This document shows, in pieces, positions 1 through 5,224 of a stretch of 5,224 nucleotides of DNA. The notes below the pieces were generated by a model. It had not been told where the DNA came from, did not search any database, and saw only the letters and a list, made by a program, of their open reading frames with translations. This stretch comes from an uncultured Gammaproteobacteria bacterium (GTDB lineage: Bacteria > Pseudomonadota > Gammaproteobacteria > UBA9214). The position numbers and the translations under genes are program-made. Each line of letters opens with the position of its first letter. The first letter of the stretch is position 1. The DNA lies in NCBI GenBank assembly GCA_905480305.1, contig CAJQPV010000321.1:1-5224 (forward strand), in the 5' to 3' direction.

Positions 1-2679
1 GACAAAAAGCTGCTTATCCAGCAAGGAGAGCGTGGCAACGTCTTGTACTTCCTGTTTTTCTTCATGCTGGTCAGTGCCGGCATGTCTATTGGACGCGGCA
101 CCGCGGATGCCCTGTTCCTGAAGCGGCTGGGCATTGAATACCTGCCATTGATGTACATCATCCAGAGCATGCTGCTGGCAGCTGTCAGCCTGGTATATAC
201 TGCCTTTGCCGACCGTATCCCTGCAGAAAAATTCTTCCGCGTCGTGTTTGCCGTGCTCATTGTGCTGGTCCTTGGCAGCTGGTTTGCCATGTCGGCGGGC
301 AGCAGCACCCTTATTTACCCGGCCTACTACCTTGTCTACGAAGTTGCTTCGGAAGTACTGCTGGTGCATTCCGCCTTTTATATGAGCCAGAACATGAACA
401 CATTGCAGGCCAAGCGGTTGACACCACTGATCTATGCCGGCGCCCAGATTGGCACCATTAGCGGCGGACTGTTACTGGTCGTTGCCACCCCGGTATTCGG
501 CACCCAGAACCTGTTGTTGCTCTGGTGCGCCATACTGGTGGCAGGCATTGCCATTATCATGATCAGACACAAACGCTACGGAGCTTCCACACATTTCCGC
601 GCGCCGAAGAAATCACAAAATCTGCTGAAAGACTGTGTCGAGCAGGTACACCAGGGAATAAAATTCACCTATCGGTCCAGCCTCCTGCGTGCCTCGTCAC
701 TGGCACTGTTTTTCATGGTGCTGTCCTTCTACGTACTCTGTTACAGCACCAACCGGATCTATACCCAGACATTTGACACAGAAGAAAGCCTGACCCGGTT
801 TTTTGGTCTGCTGACAGCCATAACAAGCACGATCGCGCTGTTTCTACAGTTGTTTGTTACCAACCGAGCGATCGCGCATTTTGGTGTGCGCACCATCAAC
901 CTGTTATTTCCGTGGACCACCGTGGCCTGCCTGACCGTTCTGACATTCAGCTTTTCCCTGCCGTCCGCCATACTTGGCAGCCTCAACAAGGACACCCTCA
1001 TGCAGGCCTTCAGAAATCCTGTCAGAAGCATGTTCTTTAATGTCCTCCCCGGCTATATGCAGGGACGGGCACGCGCCATGTCAATTGCGCTGGTGATGCC
1101 GCTGGCATTGATGCTCTGCGGAGTATTGCTGATACTGCTGCAGCACCTGGATCATCCCGTATATTACCTGGTACCCGGCGTATTCGCCGCCTGCCTCTAC
1201 CTGTTCTCCTGCCGGTTAATGAACAAGGCCTATGTCAGCACCCTGATTTCAACCCTGAAAGAATGCCTGTACCTGCCTGAAAAGCGGATGTATGCAGACC
1301 TGCAGGGATGTGGTGAGGATACACTGGGTGAAATCATGCGCGGCATCAAGCATCCCGACGTGGAGGTCGCGCTTGCCTTTGCAAAGATCCTCGCCGCCTC
1401 CTTCCCTGACCAGGCCGTAGAAATCATCCTGCAACGCGCAGCGGACATGGATAACGCCACGACCGATCGCTTCTTAAAATTACTCGCCAACCTTGATCTC
1501 TCCAGCCATGCTGGTGCTTTACGCGATCTCGCGGACCAGGGTGACGACCACCTGCAAACAACCGTTATGAGGCTGTTACTGGATCAGGGTGATGCCCGTA
1601 CGATTACCGCGACCTTCGACCTGCTCGGCAACAGCAACTTTCGACTGCAGTCCATCGCCGTACATGCAGTCCTGAGATTTTCAGCTGACGGCAGCAACCG
1701 CAAACAGGCACTTGCCACATGGCATGCACTGTTAGATGCAGACAACGCTGCACGCCTGGCAACCATGGACATCATTCCGGATCTGGCCCTGCTCTCAGAC
1801 CATGAAAGACAAACACTCATTACCGCATACCTGCAGGCCTTTGCCGGTCTGCTTGCGGACCCTGCAGAGTCCACCCGGACCCGCGCCCTGCAGGGCCTGC
1901 ACCAGTGGCAGGAAACAATCACCCCGGTAATCGATGCGGCCATCACCCGGGCACTGTCCAGCGACAACCCGGAACTGCGCATTGCCGCTGCCGGCTGTCT
2001 GCATCTGACAGCTGCGGAGCAGCGTGACGAACTGCTGCTGCAGGCAATCGGCGACGGCCATGCCCTGGTGCGTGCTGCCGCTATCGATACGCTCAGAACC
2101 GTGGCGGACAGTTACAGCGACCTGGCACTGGAGTGGATCGCCATGGACCGTGGCAGCCTGCGTGCCCAGCAAACATTGCTCATGTCACTGCTCGATGCCG
2201 GCCTGCCGGAGATCGTTTTCGAGAACATCGTGCGCAGCAAGGCAGAAGCCGCCCTGCAGCTGCAGGAGGCAGCCGGTATCCTGGAGCAAGACACCAGTGA
2301 TGATACGAATGCCGCCCGTTCTTTACTCAGATACATGGTCAGGGAACGGCTCGAACAGACCATCGAACTGGCATTAATGGCGCTGGAACCTCTGTATGAG
2401 TCGGGCACCATAAGTATCATCCGTGCCGGCTTCTCCAGCGGTGATGCTCGCAATGTTGCCAACGCCTGCGAGGTACTTGGCAATCTCGACAAACAATATA
2501 TGATCGGGTCTCTGAGCGATGCACTGCAAAAATCGGCCAGCGGCGGCTTCGACCAACATAACATGGCCTTCAGGGGTATTGATGACGTGCTGAACTGGTG
2601 CGCACAAAACAGCAACAGCTGGCTGCGGCTGTGCGGCGAACAGGCCCTGGGTGGCGGGGCAGGAACAGAGCATGCCTGA
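1..2679 (+). CDS. NTT/MFS-like membrane transporter fused to HEAT-repeat domain (5' end outside window)
   Basis: The frame is open from base 1, giving 892 visible residues; numbering here starts at that first codon. About eleven hydrophobic segments are visible, near 15-35, 48-68, 80-102, 105-128, 143-164, 170-188, 230-250, 267-288, 298-321, 358-381 and 386-407. The motifs ERGNVLYFLFFFML, ADALFLKRLGIEYLPLMY and PGYMQGRARAM (about 350-360) resemble the ATP/ADP-translocase-like (Npt/NTT) branch of the major facilitator superfamily. From about 440 to the end it is soluble and alpha-helical, with degenerate HEAT repeats such as IKHPDVEVALAFAKIL, SSDNPELRIAAAGCL and GDGHALVRAAAIDTLRT. Family members with this layout often carry a C-terminal cyclic-nucleotide-binding domain; here that domain is the next gene, overlapping by 8 bp. 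The substrate is unknown: nucleotide exchange is established for NTT proteins of intracellular bacteria and plastids but should not be assumed here. Only a short N-terminus should be missing. I am confident of the architecture, not of the transport activity. Confidence 0.9.
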   Translation, partial: DKKLLIQQGERGNVLYFLFFFMLVSAGMSIGRGTADALFLKRLGIEYLPLMYIIQSMLLAAVSLVYTAFADRIPAEKFFRVVFAVLIVLVLGSWFAMSAGSSTLIYPAYYLVYEVASEVLLVHSAFYMSQNMNTLQAKRLTPLIYAGAQIGTISGGLLLVVATPVFGTQNLLLLWCAILVAGIAIIMIRHKRYGASTHFRAPKKSQNLLKDCVEQVHQGIKFTYRSSLLRASSLALFFMVLSFYVLCYSTNRIYTQTFDTEESLTRFFGLLTAITSTIALFLQLFVTNRAIAHFGVRTINLLFPWTTVACLTVLTFSFSLPSAILGSLNKDTLMQAFRNPVRSMFFNVLPGYMQGRARAMSIALVMPLALMLCGVLLILLQHLDHPVYYLVPGVFAACLYLFSCRLMNKAYVSTLISTLKECLYLPEKRMYADLQGCGEDTLGEIMRGIKHPDVEVALAFAKILAASFPDQAVEIILQRAADMDNATTDRFLKLLANLDLSSHAGALRDLADQGDDHLQTTVMRLLLDQGDARTITATFDLLGNSNFRLQSIAVHAVLRFSADGSNRKQALATWHALLDADNAARLATMDIIPDLALLSDHERQTLITAYLQAFAGLLADPAESTRTRALQGLHQWQETITPVIDAAITRALSSDNPELRIAAAGCLHLTAAEQRDELLLQAIGDGHALVRAAAIDTLRTVADSYSDLALEWIAMDRGSLRAQQTLLMSLLDAGLPEIVFENIVRSKAEAALQLQEAAGILEQDTSDDTNAARSLLRYMVRERLEQTIELALMALEPLYESGTISIIRAGFSSGDARNVANACEVLGNLDKQYMIGSLSDALQKSASGGFDQHNMAFRGIDDVLNWCAQNSNSWLRLCGEQALGGGAGTEHA
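2661..2664 (+). promoter_or_regulatory. Ribosome binding site deciding the CNB gene start
   Basis: AGGA lies 7 nt before the ATG at 2672, inside the last codons of the upstream gene. It favours the ATG over an in-frame GTG at 2651, which has no comparable purine-rich site. The ATG-to-TGA overlap with the upstream gene (2672-2679) fits translational coupling. Confidence 0.6.
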
Positions 2680-3124
2680 CCTGTTTGACCGCCTCATGCT
2701 GCTGAAGCAGTCACCGGTGTTCTCGATGGTGTCGACAGATGACCTGCGGGTGGTAGCACAGGCGCTGCAGCAGCTGGAGTATTTTAGCGGCGACCGCGTC
2801 TTCGAAATCAATGAGCAGGGTGACTATCTCTATCTGCTGGTGTCGGGCAGGATCGGCATTAGCATCGAGCAGGACCCGTCCAGCACCCACTTCATTGCCA
2901 CACTGGGTCCCGGTGACAGTTTCGGAGAAATGAATCTGCTGGATGACCTGCCTCGCTCAGCGACGGCACAGGTGCTTGAGGATTCCACCGTGCTGGCACT
3001 GGAAAAGACACGACTGAAATGCCTGATCCAGAGCTATCCTGACATCAGTATCGGCATGCTGCGCAGCCTGTCACTCAGGATACGCGAGGCAAATACCAGA
3101 CTGTTGAACGCAGAAAACAAGTGA
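2672..3124 (+). CDS. Stand-alone cyclic-nucleotide-binding (CNB/CRP-fold) domain protein
   Basis: This 150-residue protein is almost entirely one CNB domain. An N-terminal helical stretch (about 1-35, LKQSPVFSMVSTDDLRVVAQ) is followed by the beta-roll (about 36-110), with the usual turn glycines in NEQGDYLYLLVSGRIGI. The phosphate-binding cassette is FGEMNLLDDLPRSATAQ at 84-100. Glu86 and Arg95 sit where CRP and PKA-type domains bind the ribose hydroxyl and the cyclic phosphate. A C-helix follows to residue 150. There is no helix-turn-helix domain and no catalytic domain, so it is not a CRP/FNR-type transcription factor. It should be cytoplasmic. The start at 2672 is chosen from the AGGA 7 nt upstream and the 8-bp overlap with the transporter/HEAT gene, which suggests coupled translation and a physical partnership: in related proteins this domain is fused to the HEAT region. 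cAMP or cGMP binding is plausible from the cassette, but which ligand cannot be read from sequence. Confidence 0.92.
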   Translation: MPDLFDRLMLLKQSPVFSMVSTDDLRVVAQALQQLEYFSGDRVFEINEQGDYLYLLVSGRIGISIEQDPSSTHFIATLGPGDSFGEMNLLDDLPRSATAQVLEDSTVLALEKTRLKCLIQSYPDISIGMLRSLSLRIREANTRLLNAENK

Positions 3125-3140
3125 CGCTGGAGCACTGACC

Positions 3141-3218
3141 ATGACAGAAATCCGGACAACCGTGTCTTCATCAAGCGGCTCACTCAACAAACCGGCGAAC
3201 TTTACAATCGGCGACTAA
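3141..3218 (+). CDS. Possible 25-residue small ORF after the CNB gene
   Basis: An ATG 16 bp after the CNB stop opens a 25-codon frame (MTEIRTTVSSSSGSLNKPAN and five more residues) ending in TAA. GGAG at 3129-3132 lies 8 nt before the ATG, a good ribosome binding site and the main support for this call. The peptide is hydrophilic and Ser/Thr-rich, with no membrane segment or recognisable domain. It could be a true small protein, the stub of a third operon gene lost when the adjacent repeat-rich DNA arrived, or chance. ORFs this short are common by chance, so the call is weak. Confidence 0.22.
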   Translation: MTEIRTTVSSSSGSLNKPANFTIGD

Positions 3219-3300
3219 AAGGGTTGATGCAAAGTAACTATTCACCTCAGAGGTAAACGGCACCTATCCAGGGGATGTCATCAGTAATAAAACCCCATTA

Positions 3301-3388
3301 GCCACGGAATTCACGGAAGAACACGCAAATATTACTTCTAAGGCCTTTATTTTTCCGTGTTTTCCGTGTTTTCCGTGTTTTCCGTGGC
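3301..3388. repeat. Imperfect inverted repeat built from 9-bp TTTTCCGTG units (MITE-like)
   Basis: The right side has four perfect tandem TTTTCCGTG units (3351-3386). The left side has two diverged copies in the opposite orientation, CACGGAATT and CACGGAAGA (3303-3320). The outer 9 bp are perfectly inverted: GCCACGGAA at 3301-3309 and TTCCGTGGC at 3380-3388. The arms 3301-3325 and 3365-3388 pair with two mismatches and one extra base. A transcript across it in either direction could fold into a long hairpin. From memory, CACGGAAAA-type tandem repeats are widely scattered between genes in proteobacteria; I see no transposase here. Confidence 0.75.
3351..3386 (+). repeat. Four perfect tandem copies of TTTTCCGTG
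   Basis: Units occupy 3351-3359, 3360-3368, 3369-3377 and 3378-3386 without a mismatch. Such short perfect arrays can change copy number by slippage. On the minus strand the array reads as repeated His-Gly-Lys in a spurious ORF. This is the right arm of the larger inverted repeat. Confidence 0.9.
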
Positions 3389-3477
3389 AAAATGTTCTAA
3401 TAAATGCCTTTCGCTTTTTGTTTCTATGGCCAGCTGAATAGATACGATGCAAACCCTAACCCGCCTATCTCACCACG

Positions 3478-3490
3478 TCCCGGACCGGGA
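3478..3490. other. Short palindrome downstream of the DUF928 gene
   Basis: TCCCGG-A-CCGGGA is a perfect 13-bp palindrome about 40 bp beyond the DUF928 stop. An alternative stem pairs GGACC (3482-3486) with GGTCC (3496-3500). No T-run follows in the minus direction, so a Rho-independent terminator is not supported. It could be a 3'-end stabilising structure or chance. Confidence 0.25.
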
Positions 3491-3530
3491 GTCATGGTCC
3501 AGGAGCCGCTGATTGTAATACGCCGAGTAG

Positions 3531-4247
3531 TTATCTTCTGTCGTAATCAGCGACTGCTGTTAATCCAACCTGTTCCAGCAAGGCCGCACGCCGGGCACGC
3601 AAATTTGCATCCCCCGGATTATGCTGGATTGCACGAGATAACGAATCAATGGCGTCATACCACACCCCGTTTTCTGCATAAATACTTGCCTGTGTGCGCT
3701 CGTCTGATTTAGCGATTCTGCTCTTAAGATCAGCGTCAGGTGCCGTATATTGAATCGTACCACTGGCAATGACATCGTTGGAGCGCTGCCCTTCATCAGG
3801 AGTCACCGACACGAACCAGCGGTACTCAATTCCCGGCTCGAGTGTGATACCAGCCGTTGCCAGATCCAGCTTCTGAATCCCTGCACTCTTCGGGGTACCG
3901 ACTACCTTCTCGAGCAGCGGATCAATGTCCTCATCATTGATCACCGTCACATCCAGCCGGGCGTTTGCGGGCTTGGAGATGTACCAGTAGAGCGTCGGCT
4001 GGGTCTTGGTTGTCAGTCCAGTGTGATCAGGCGCCAGCACAGACAGTTCGAGGGTGATGTCTCCTACACCGCGCGACCCACCGCCTACACGACTGGCTGG
4101 CGCACCCCGCACGGGAGGGCGGTAGGCGAAACCGGAACTGCTCTGCACCGCTGCAGCGCCTTTTTCTTCTTCAGCGGACAGCAGTGTGGAGAATGGTGCA
4201 AGTATCAGTGTTAACAACAAAATACCCGGTGCCGAAATATTGTTCAT
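3531..4247 (-). CDS. Exported DUF928 family protein
   Basis: This is a 238-residue protein. Residues 1-25 look like a signal peptide: hydrophobic core GILLLTLILAPFSTLL and a plausible cleavage after LSA (23-25), though with no basic residue before the core. A low-complexity linker (26-50) leads to the DUF928 hallmarks: APASRVGGGSRG (49-60), SVLAPDHTGLTTKTQPTLYWYI (69-90, conserved L-x-P-x-x-x-G-L-T-T then P-T-x-x-W/F-Y) and the strand EPGIEYRWFVSV (137-148). A C-terminal helical part (about 173-230) includes GVWYDAIDSLSRAIQHNPGD, which resembles a TPR unit. The biochemical role of DUF928 is unknown. The ATG at 4247 is chosen over an in-frame one at 4367 because it directly precedes the signal peptide and has GGAGAGAG 5 nt upstream. 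It lies downstream of a cyclase gene in the same direction. My recollection is that DUF928 genes often sit near CHASE2-cyclase or CHAT-domain genes, which fits a role as an extracytoplasmic partner. Confidence 0.85.
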   Translation of the reverse strand: MNNISAPGILLLTLILAPFSTLLSAEEEKGAAAVQSSSGFAYRPPVRGAPASRVGGGSRGVGDITLELSVLAPDHTGLTTKTQPTLYWYISKPANARLDVTVINDEDIDPLLEKVVGTPKSAGIQKLDLATAGITLEPGIEYRWFVSVTPDEGQRSNDVIASGTIQYTAPDADLKSRIAKSDERTQASIYAENGVWYDAIDSLSRAIQHNPGDANLRARRAALLEQVGLTAVADYDRR

Positions 4248-4252
4248 GGATA

Positions 4253-4260
4253 CTCTCTCC
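4253..4260 (-). promoter_or_regulatory. Ribosome binding site deciding the DUF928 gene start
   Basis: GGAGAGAG on the minus strand, with the GGAG core 9 nt before the ATG at 4247. It supports this start over the upstream Met at 4367, which would place about 40 polar residues before the signal peptide. Confidence 0.65.
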
Positions 4261-4307
4261 GTTGGTTTCCAGTGATATTCAACGCAACCCTCTTCCTGAT
4301 ATGTCTC

Positions 4308-4336
4308 TTTATAGATGATCAAAGGCAGCAATACAA
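4308..4336 (-). promoter_or_regulatory. Candidate sigma-70 promoter for the DUF928 gene
   Basis: On the minus strand, TTGTAT (4336-4331) and TATAAA (4313-4308) are separated by exactly 17 bp. The -10 matches consensus at 5 of 6 positions, the -35 only at 3 of 6. The -10 ends 60 nt before the DUF928 ATG. If real, DUF928 can be transcribed independently of the cyclase gene upstream. It was found by eye and is unverified. Confidence 0.35.
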
Positions 4337-4372
4337 TTCGGGGATCTACGCAAATCTGGCCTGGCAATTTTA

Positions 4373-4405
4373 TAGCCCGGATGGAGCGCAGCGGAATCCG
4401 GGCTA
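4373..4405. repeat. REP-like palindromic hairpin between cyclase and DUF928 genes
   Basis: TAGCCCGGAT (4373-4382) and ATCCGGGCTA (4396-4405) form a perfect 10-bp inverted repeat around a 13-nt loop, GGAGCGCAGCGGA. I recognise this as the abundant proteobacterial intergenic repeat whose translation appears in spurious ORFs as SPDGAQRNPG; one such frame runs across it here. It begins 39 bp past the cyclase stop. It has no T-tract on the minus strand, so it is more likely a REP-type 3'-end structure (mRNA stabilisation or Rho-linked attenuation) than an intrinsic terminator. Confidence 0.8.
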
Positions 4406-4444
4406 CAGGAACTGGTTTTCGGACAGGCTCCTGGCACCCCGATC

Positions 4445-5224
4445 TCAGCTATTGGCGGTGGCGATCGTTGCGGCGAAATCGCCGGCATCCGCCTGCGTTT
4501 TTTCTCCCAGCAGGCGGTAGACCATCACCCCCTCGGACTTGCCTTTCAGACTGCAGGTCCCGACGGGTTCGAGTTCGAAGCGGTCTCCCAGGCACTCGGC
4601 CGTGTGGTCGGACAGCAGGATCTGGCACAAGCTGTCCGGTGAATTCCCGGGTGCCTCCTTGCTGAAACTCTCGAGCCTGGCAGCCGTATTGACCACATCA
4701 CCGATGGTCGTGTACTTGATACGTTGCGTGCTGCCCAGACAACCGGCCACCACCGGCCCGGTGGCAATGCCGACACGAATCCTGACCAGCGGCGAACCCT
4801 GTGCGGACCAGAACTCATTCAGCTGCTCCATTTCCCGCCGCATGGACAGCGCGCAGGTCACGGCGTTGACGGCATCCTGGCGAATCTCCTCATCCGTCAT
4901 CCGCGGGACGGGAACGCCAAAATCGGCCTTGATAGCATCGCCGATGTAGTTATCGACCACACCGCCATACTGCGTGACCAGGCTCGCCATCGATTCCATA
5001 TACTCATTGAGCCAGTTCAGCAGTTCAGAGGGAGTGAGCCGTTCGGCAATCGGTGTAAAGTTAGCCAGATCCGAAAACAGCACCGTGATCGTCATGGTCT
5101 GCGCCTCCAGGCGCCCGCCGTCCATGAAGCTGTCTCGATGTTTCCACAACTCATCGGCAACGGCAGGTGAGACGTTCTTGGAAAACAGGTCCATAAGAAG
5201 CTTTTTCTCGGCCTTTTCGTGATT
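4445..5224 (-). CDS. Class III adenylate/guanylate cyclase, C-terminal part (5' end outside window)
   Basis: The frame stays open to the right edge: ten codons (NHEKAEKKLL) precede the Met at 5194, which has no ribosome binding site and is probably internal. Counting from that Met, a linker of the F-x-x-x-V-S-P-x-V type (4-16) leads into the catalytic domain (about 33-230). Metal-binding aspartates are Asp42 in VLFSDLANFT and Asp86 in YIGDAIKADFG. The transition-state residues are Asn169 and Arg173 in IGDVVNTAARLES. The two base-specifying positions are Asn82, where Lys is usual, and Thr162, where Asp or Thr is found (Thr marks class IIIb). The product should be cAMP or cGMP, made in the cytoplasm. 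The linker and catalytic sequence resemble CHASE2-type membrane cyclases, so an N-terminal sensor and membrane helices are likely outside the window (inference). It lies 197 bp upstream of the DUF928 gene, same strand, with a REP-like hairpin between. Cyclase identity is firm; the nucleotide made is uncertain. Confidence 0.93.
   Translation of the reverse strand, partial: NHEKAEKKLLMDLFSKNVSPAVADELWKHRDSFMDGGRLEAQTMTITVLFSDLANFTPIAERLTPSELLNWLNEYMESMASLVTQYGGVVDNYIGDAIKADFGVPVPRMTDEEIRQDAVNAVTCALSMRREMEQLNEFWSAQGSPLVRIRVGIATGPVVAGCLGSTQRIKYTTIGDVVNTAARLESFSKEAPGNSPDSLCQILLSDHTAECLGDRFELEPVGTCSLKGKSEGVMVYRLLGEKTQADAGDFAATIATANS

Larger units (their letters stand above)
3125..3530. other. Intergenic region between convergent gene pairs
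   Basis: This 406-bp stretch separates the stop codons of the CNB gene (+) and the DUF928 gene (-). It holds a possible 25-codon ORF (3141-3218), an 11-bp palindrome ACCTCAGAGGT (3244-3254), the inverted-repeat element at 3301-3388, and a 13-bp palindrome near the DUF928 stop (3478-3490). I see no clear hairpin followed by a T-tract for either gene, and no convincing longer coding sequence. Confidence 0.7.
4248..4444 (-). other. Cyclase-DUF928 intergenic gap
   Basis: This 197-bp gap is long for a tightly coupled pair. It holds the REP-like hairpin (4373-4405), a candidate promoter (4308-4336) and the DUF928 ribosome binding site (4253-4260). The DUF928 frame is open back to 4367, but its codons there encode polar residues unlike a signal peptide, so I read it as a 5' untranslated leader. 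Confidence 0.6.

Noticed and set aside
43..45. TTG at 43 as the start of the transporter/HEAT gene
   Set aside because: The frame is open from base 1, and the residues before it (QQGERGNV) match the usual lead-in to the first membrane helix in this family. The true start is upstream of the window.
868..875. GCGATCGC octamer resembling the cyanobacterial HIP1 repeat
   Set aside because: I noticed only this copy within coding sequence, so there is no enrichment and no support for a cyanobacterial origin.
2253..2266. 14-bp perfect palindrome CCTGCAGCTGCAGG in the HEAT coding region
   Set aside because: It is explained by Leu-Gln-Leu-Gln codons in an Ala/Leu/Gln-rich helix; nothing around it suggests an operator.
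2112..2615. 167-codon minus-strand ORF inside the HEAT region
   Set aside because: It is antisense to a clearly coding frame, Ser/Arg/Ala-rich as expected of a shadow, with no recognisable domain.
2651..2653. GTG as the start of the CNB gene
   Set aside because: The ATG 21 bp later has AGGA at ideal spacing, and the extra residues add nothing to the CNB fold.
3351..3386. Possible CRISPR array
   Set aside because: The units are 9 bp with no spacers; this is a simple tandem repeat.
3264..3452. Minus-strand ORF with repeated His-Gly-Lys
   Set aside because: It is the translation of the TTTTCCGTG tandem array and has no start context or domain.
4248..4367. N-terminal extension of the DUF928 protein to a Met at 4367
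   Set aside because: It would bury the signal peptide behind about 40 residues. The ATG at 4247 has its own ribosome binding site, and the candidate promoter lies inside the extension.
4272..4665. Plus-strand ORFs running across the REP-like hairpin (SPDGAQRNPG and MERSGIRATG peptides)
   Set aside because: These are the familiar spurious translations of this dispersed repeat and run antisense to the cyclase gene.
5192..5194. Met at 5194 as the true cyclase start
   Set aside because: The frame continues to the window edge with a charged linker typical of multidomain cyclases, and no ribosome binding site precedes this ATG.

Overview
This window looks like chromosomal DNA of a gammaproteobacterium, or a close proteobacterial relative. 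The evidence is moderate GC content, compact genes with Shine-Dalgarno sites, and two kinds of dispersed intergenic repeat that I know from proteobacterial genomes. I have no search result to fix the taxon.

Layout: two convergent gene pairs face each other. On the + strand (1-3124) is a large gene, cut by the left edge, for a polytopic membrane protein of the ATP/ADP-translocase-like (NTT/MFS) type fused to a long cytoplasmic HEAT-repeat domain. It overlaps by 8 bp a small gene for a free-standing cyclic-nucleotide-binding (CNB) domain. On the - strand, reading leftwards from the right edge, is the C-terminal part of a class III adenylate/guanylate cyclase (4445-5224). After a 197-bp gap comes a gene for a secreted or periplasmic DUF928 protein (3531-4247). 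The 406-bp gap between the convergent pairs holds a possible 25-codon ORF (3141-3218) and an imperfect inverted-repeat element built from 9-bp TTTTCCGTG units (3301-3388). The cyclase-DUF928 gap holds a REP-like hairpin (4373-4405) and a candidate promoter (4308-4336).

Working hypothesis (inference): the window encodes both halves of a cyclic-nucleotide circuit. The cyclase would make the messenger, perhaps sensing through an N-terminal domain outside the window, with the exported DUF928 protein as a possible extracytoplasmic partner. The CNB protein would read the messenger and act on the NTT/HEAT membrane protein with which it is translationally linked. The cyclase has Asn where the adenine-specifying Lys of class III adenylate cyclases normally sits, so which nucleotide it makes is an open question. 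Nothing in the sequence proves that the two pairs cooperate; the proximity and matching domain logic are suggestive only.
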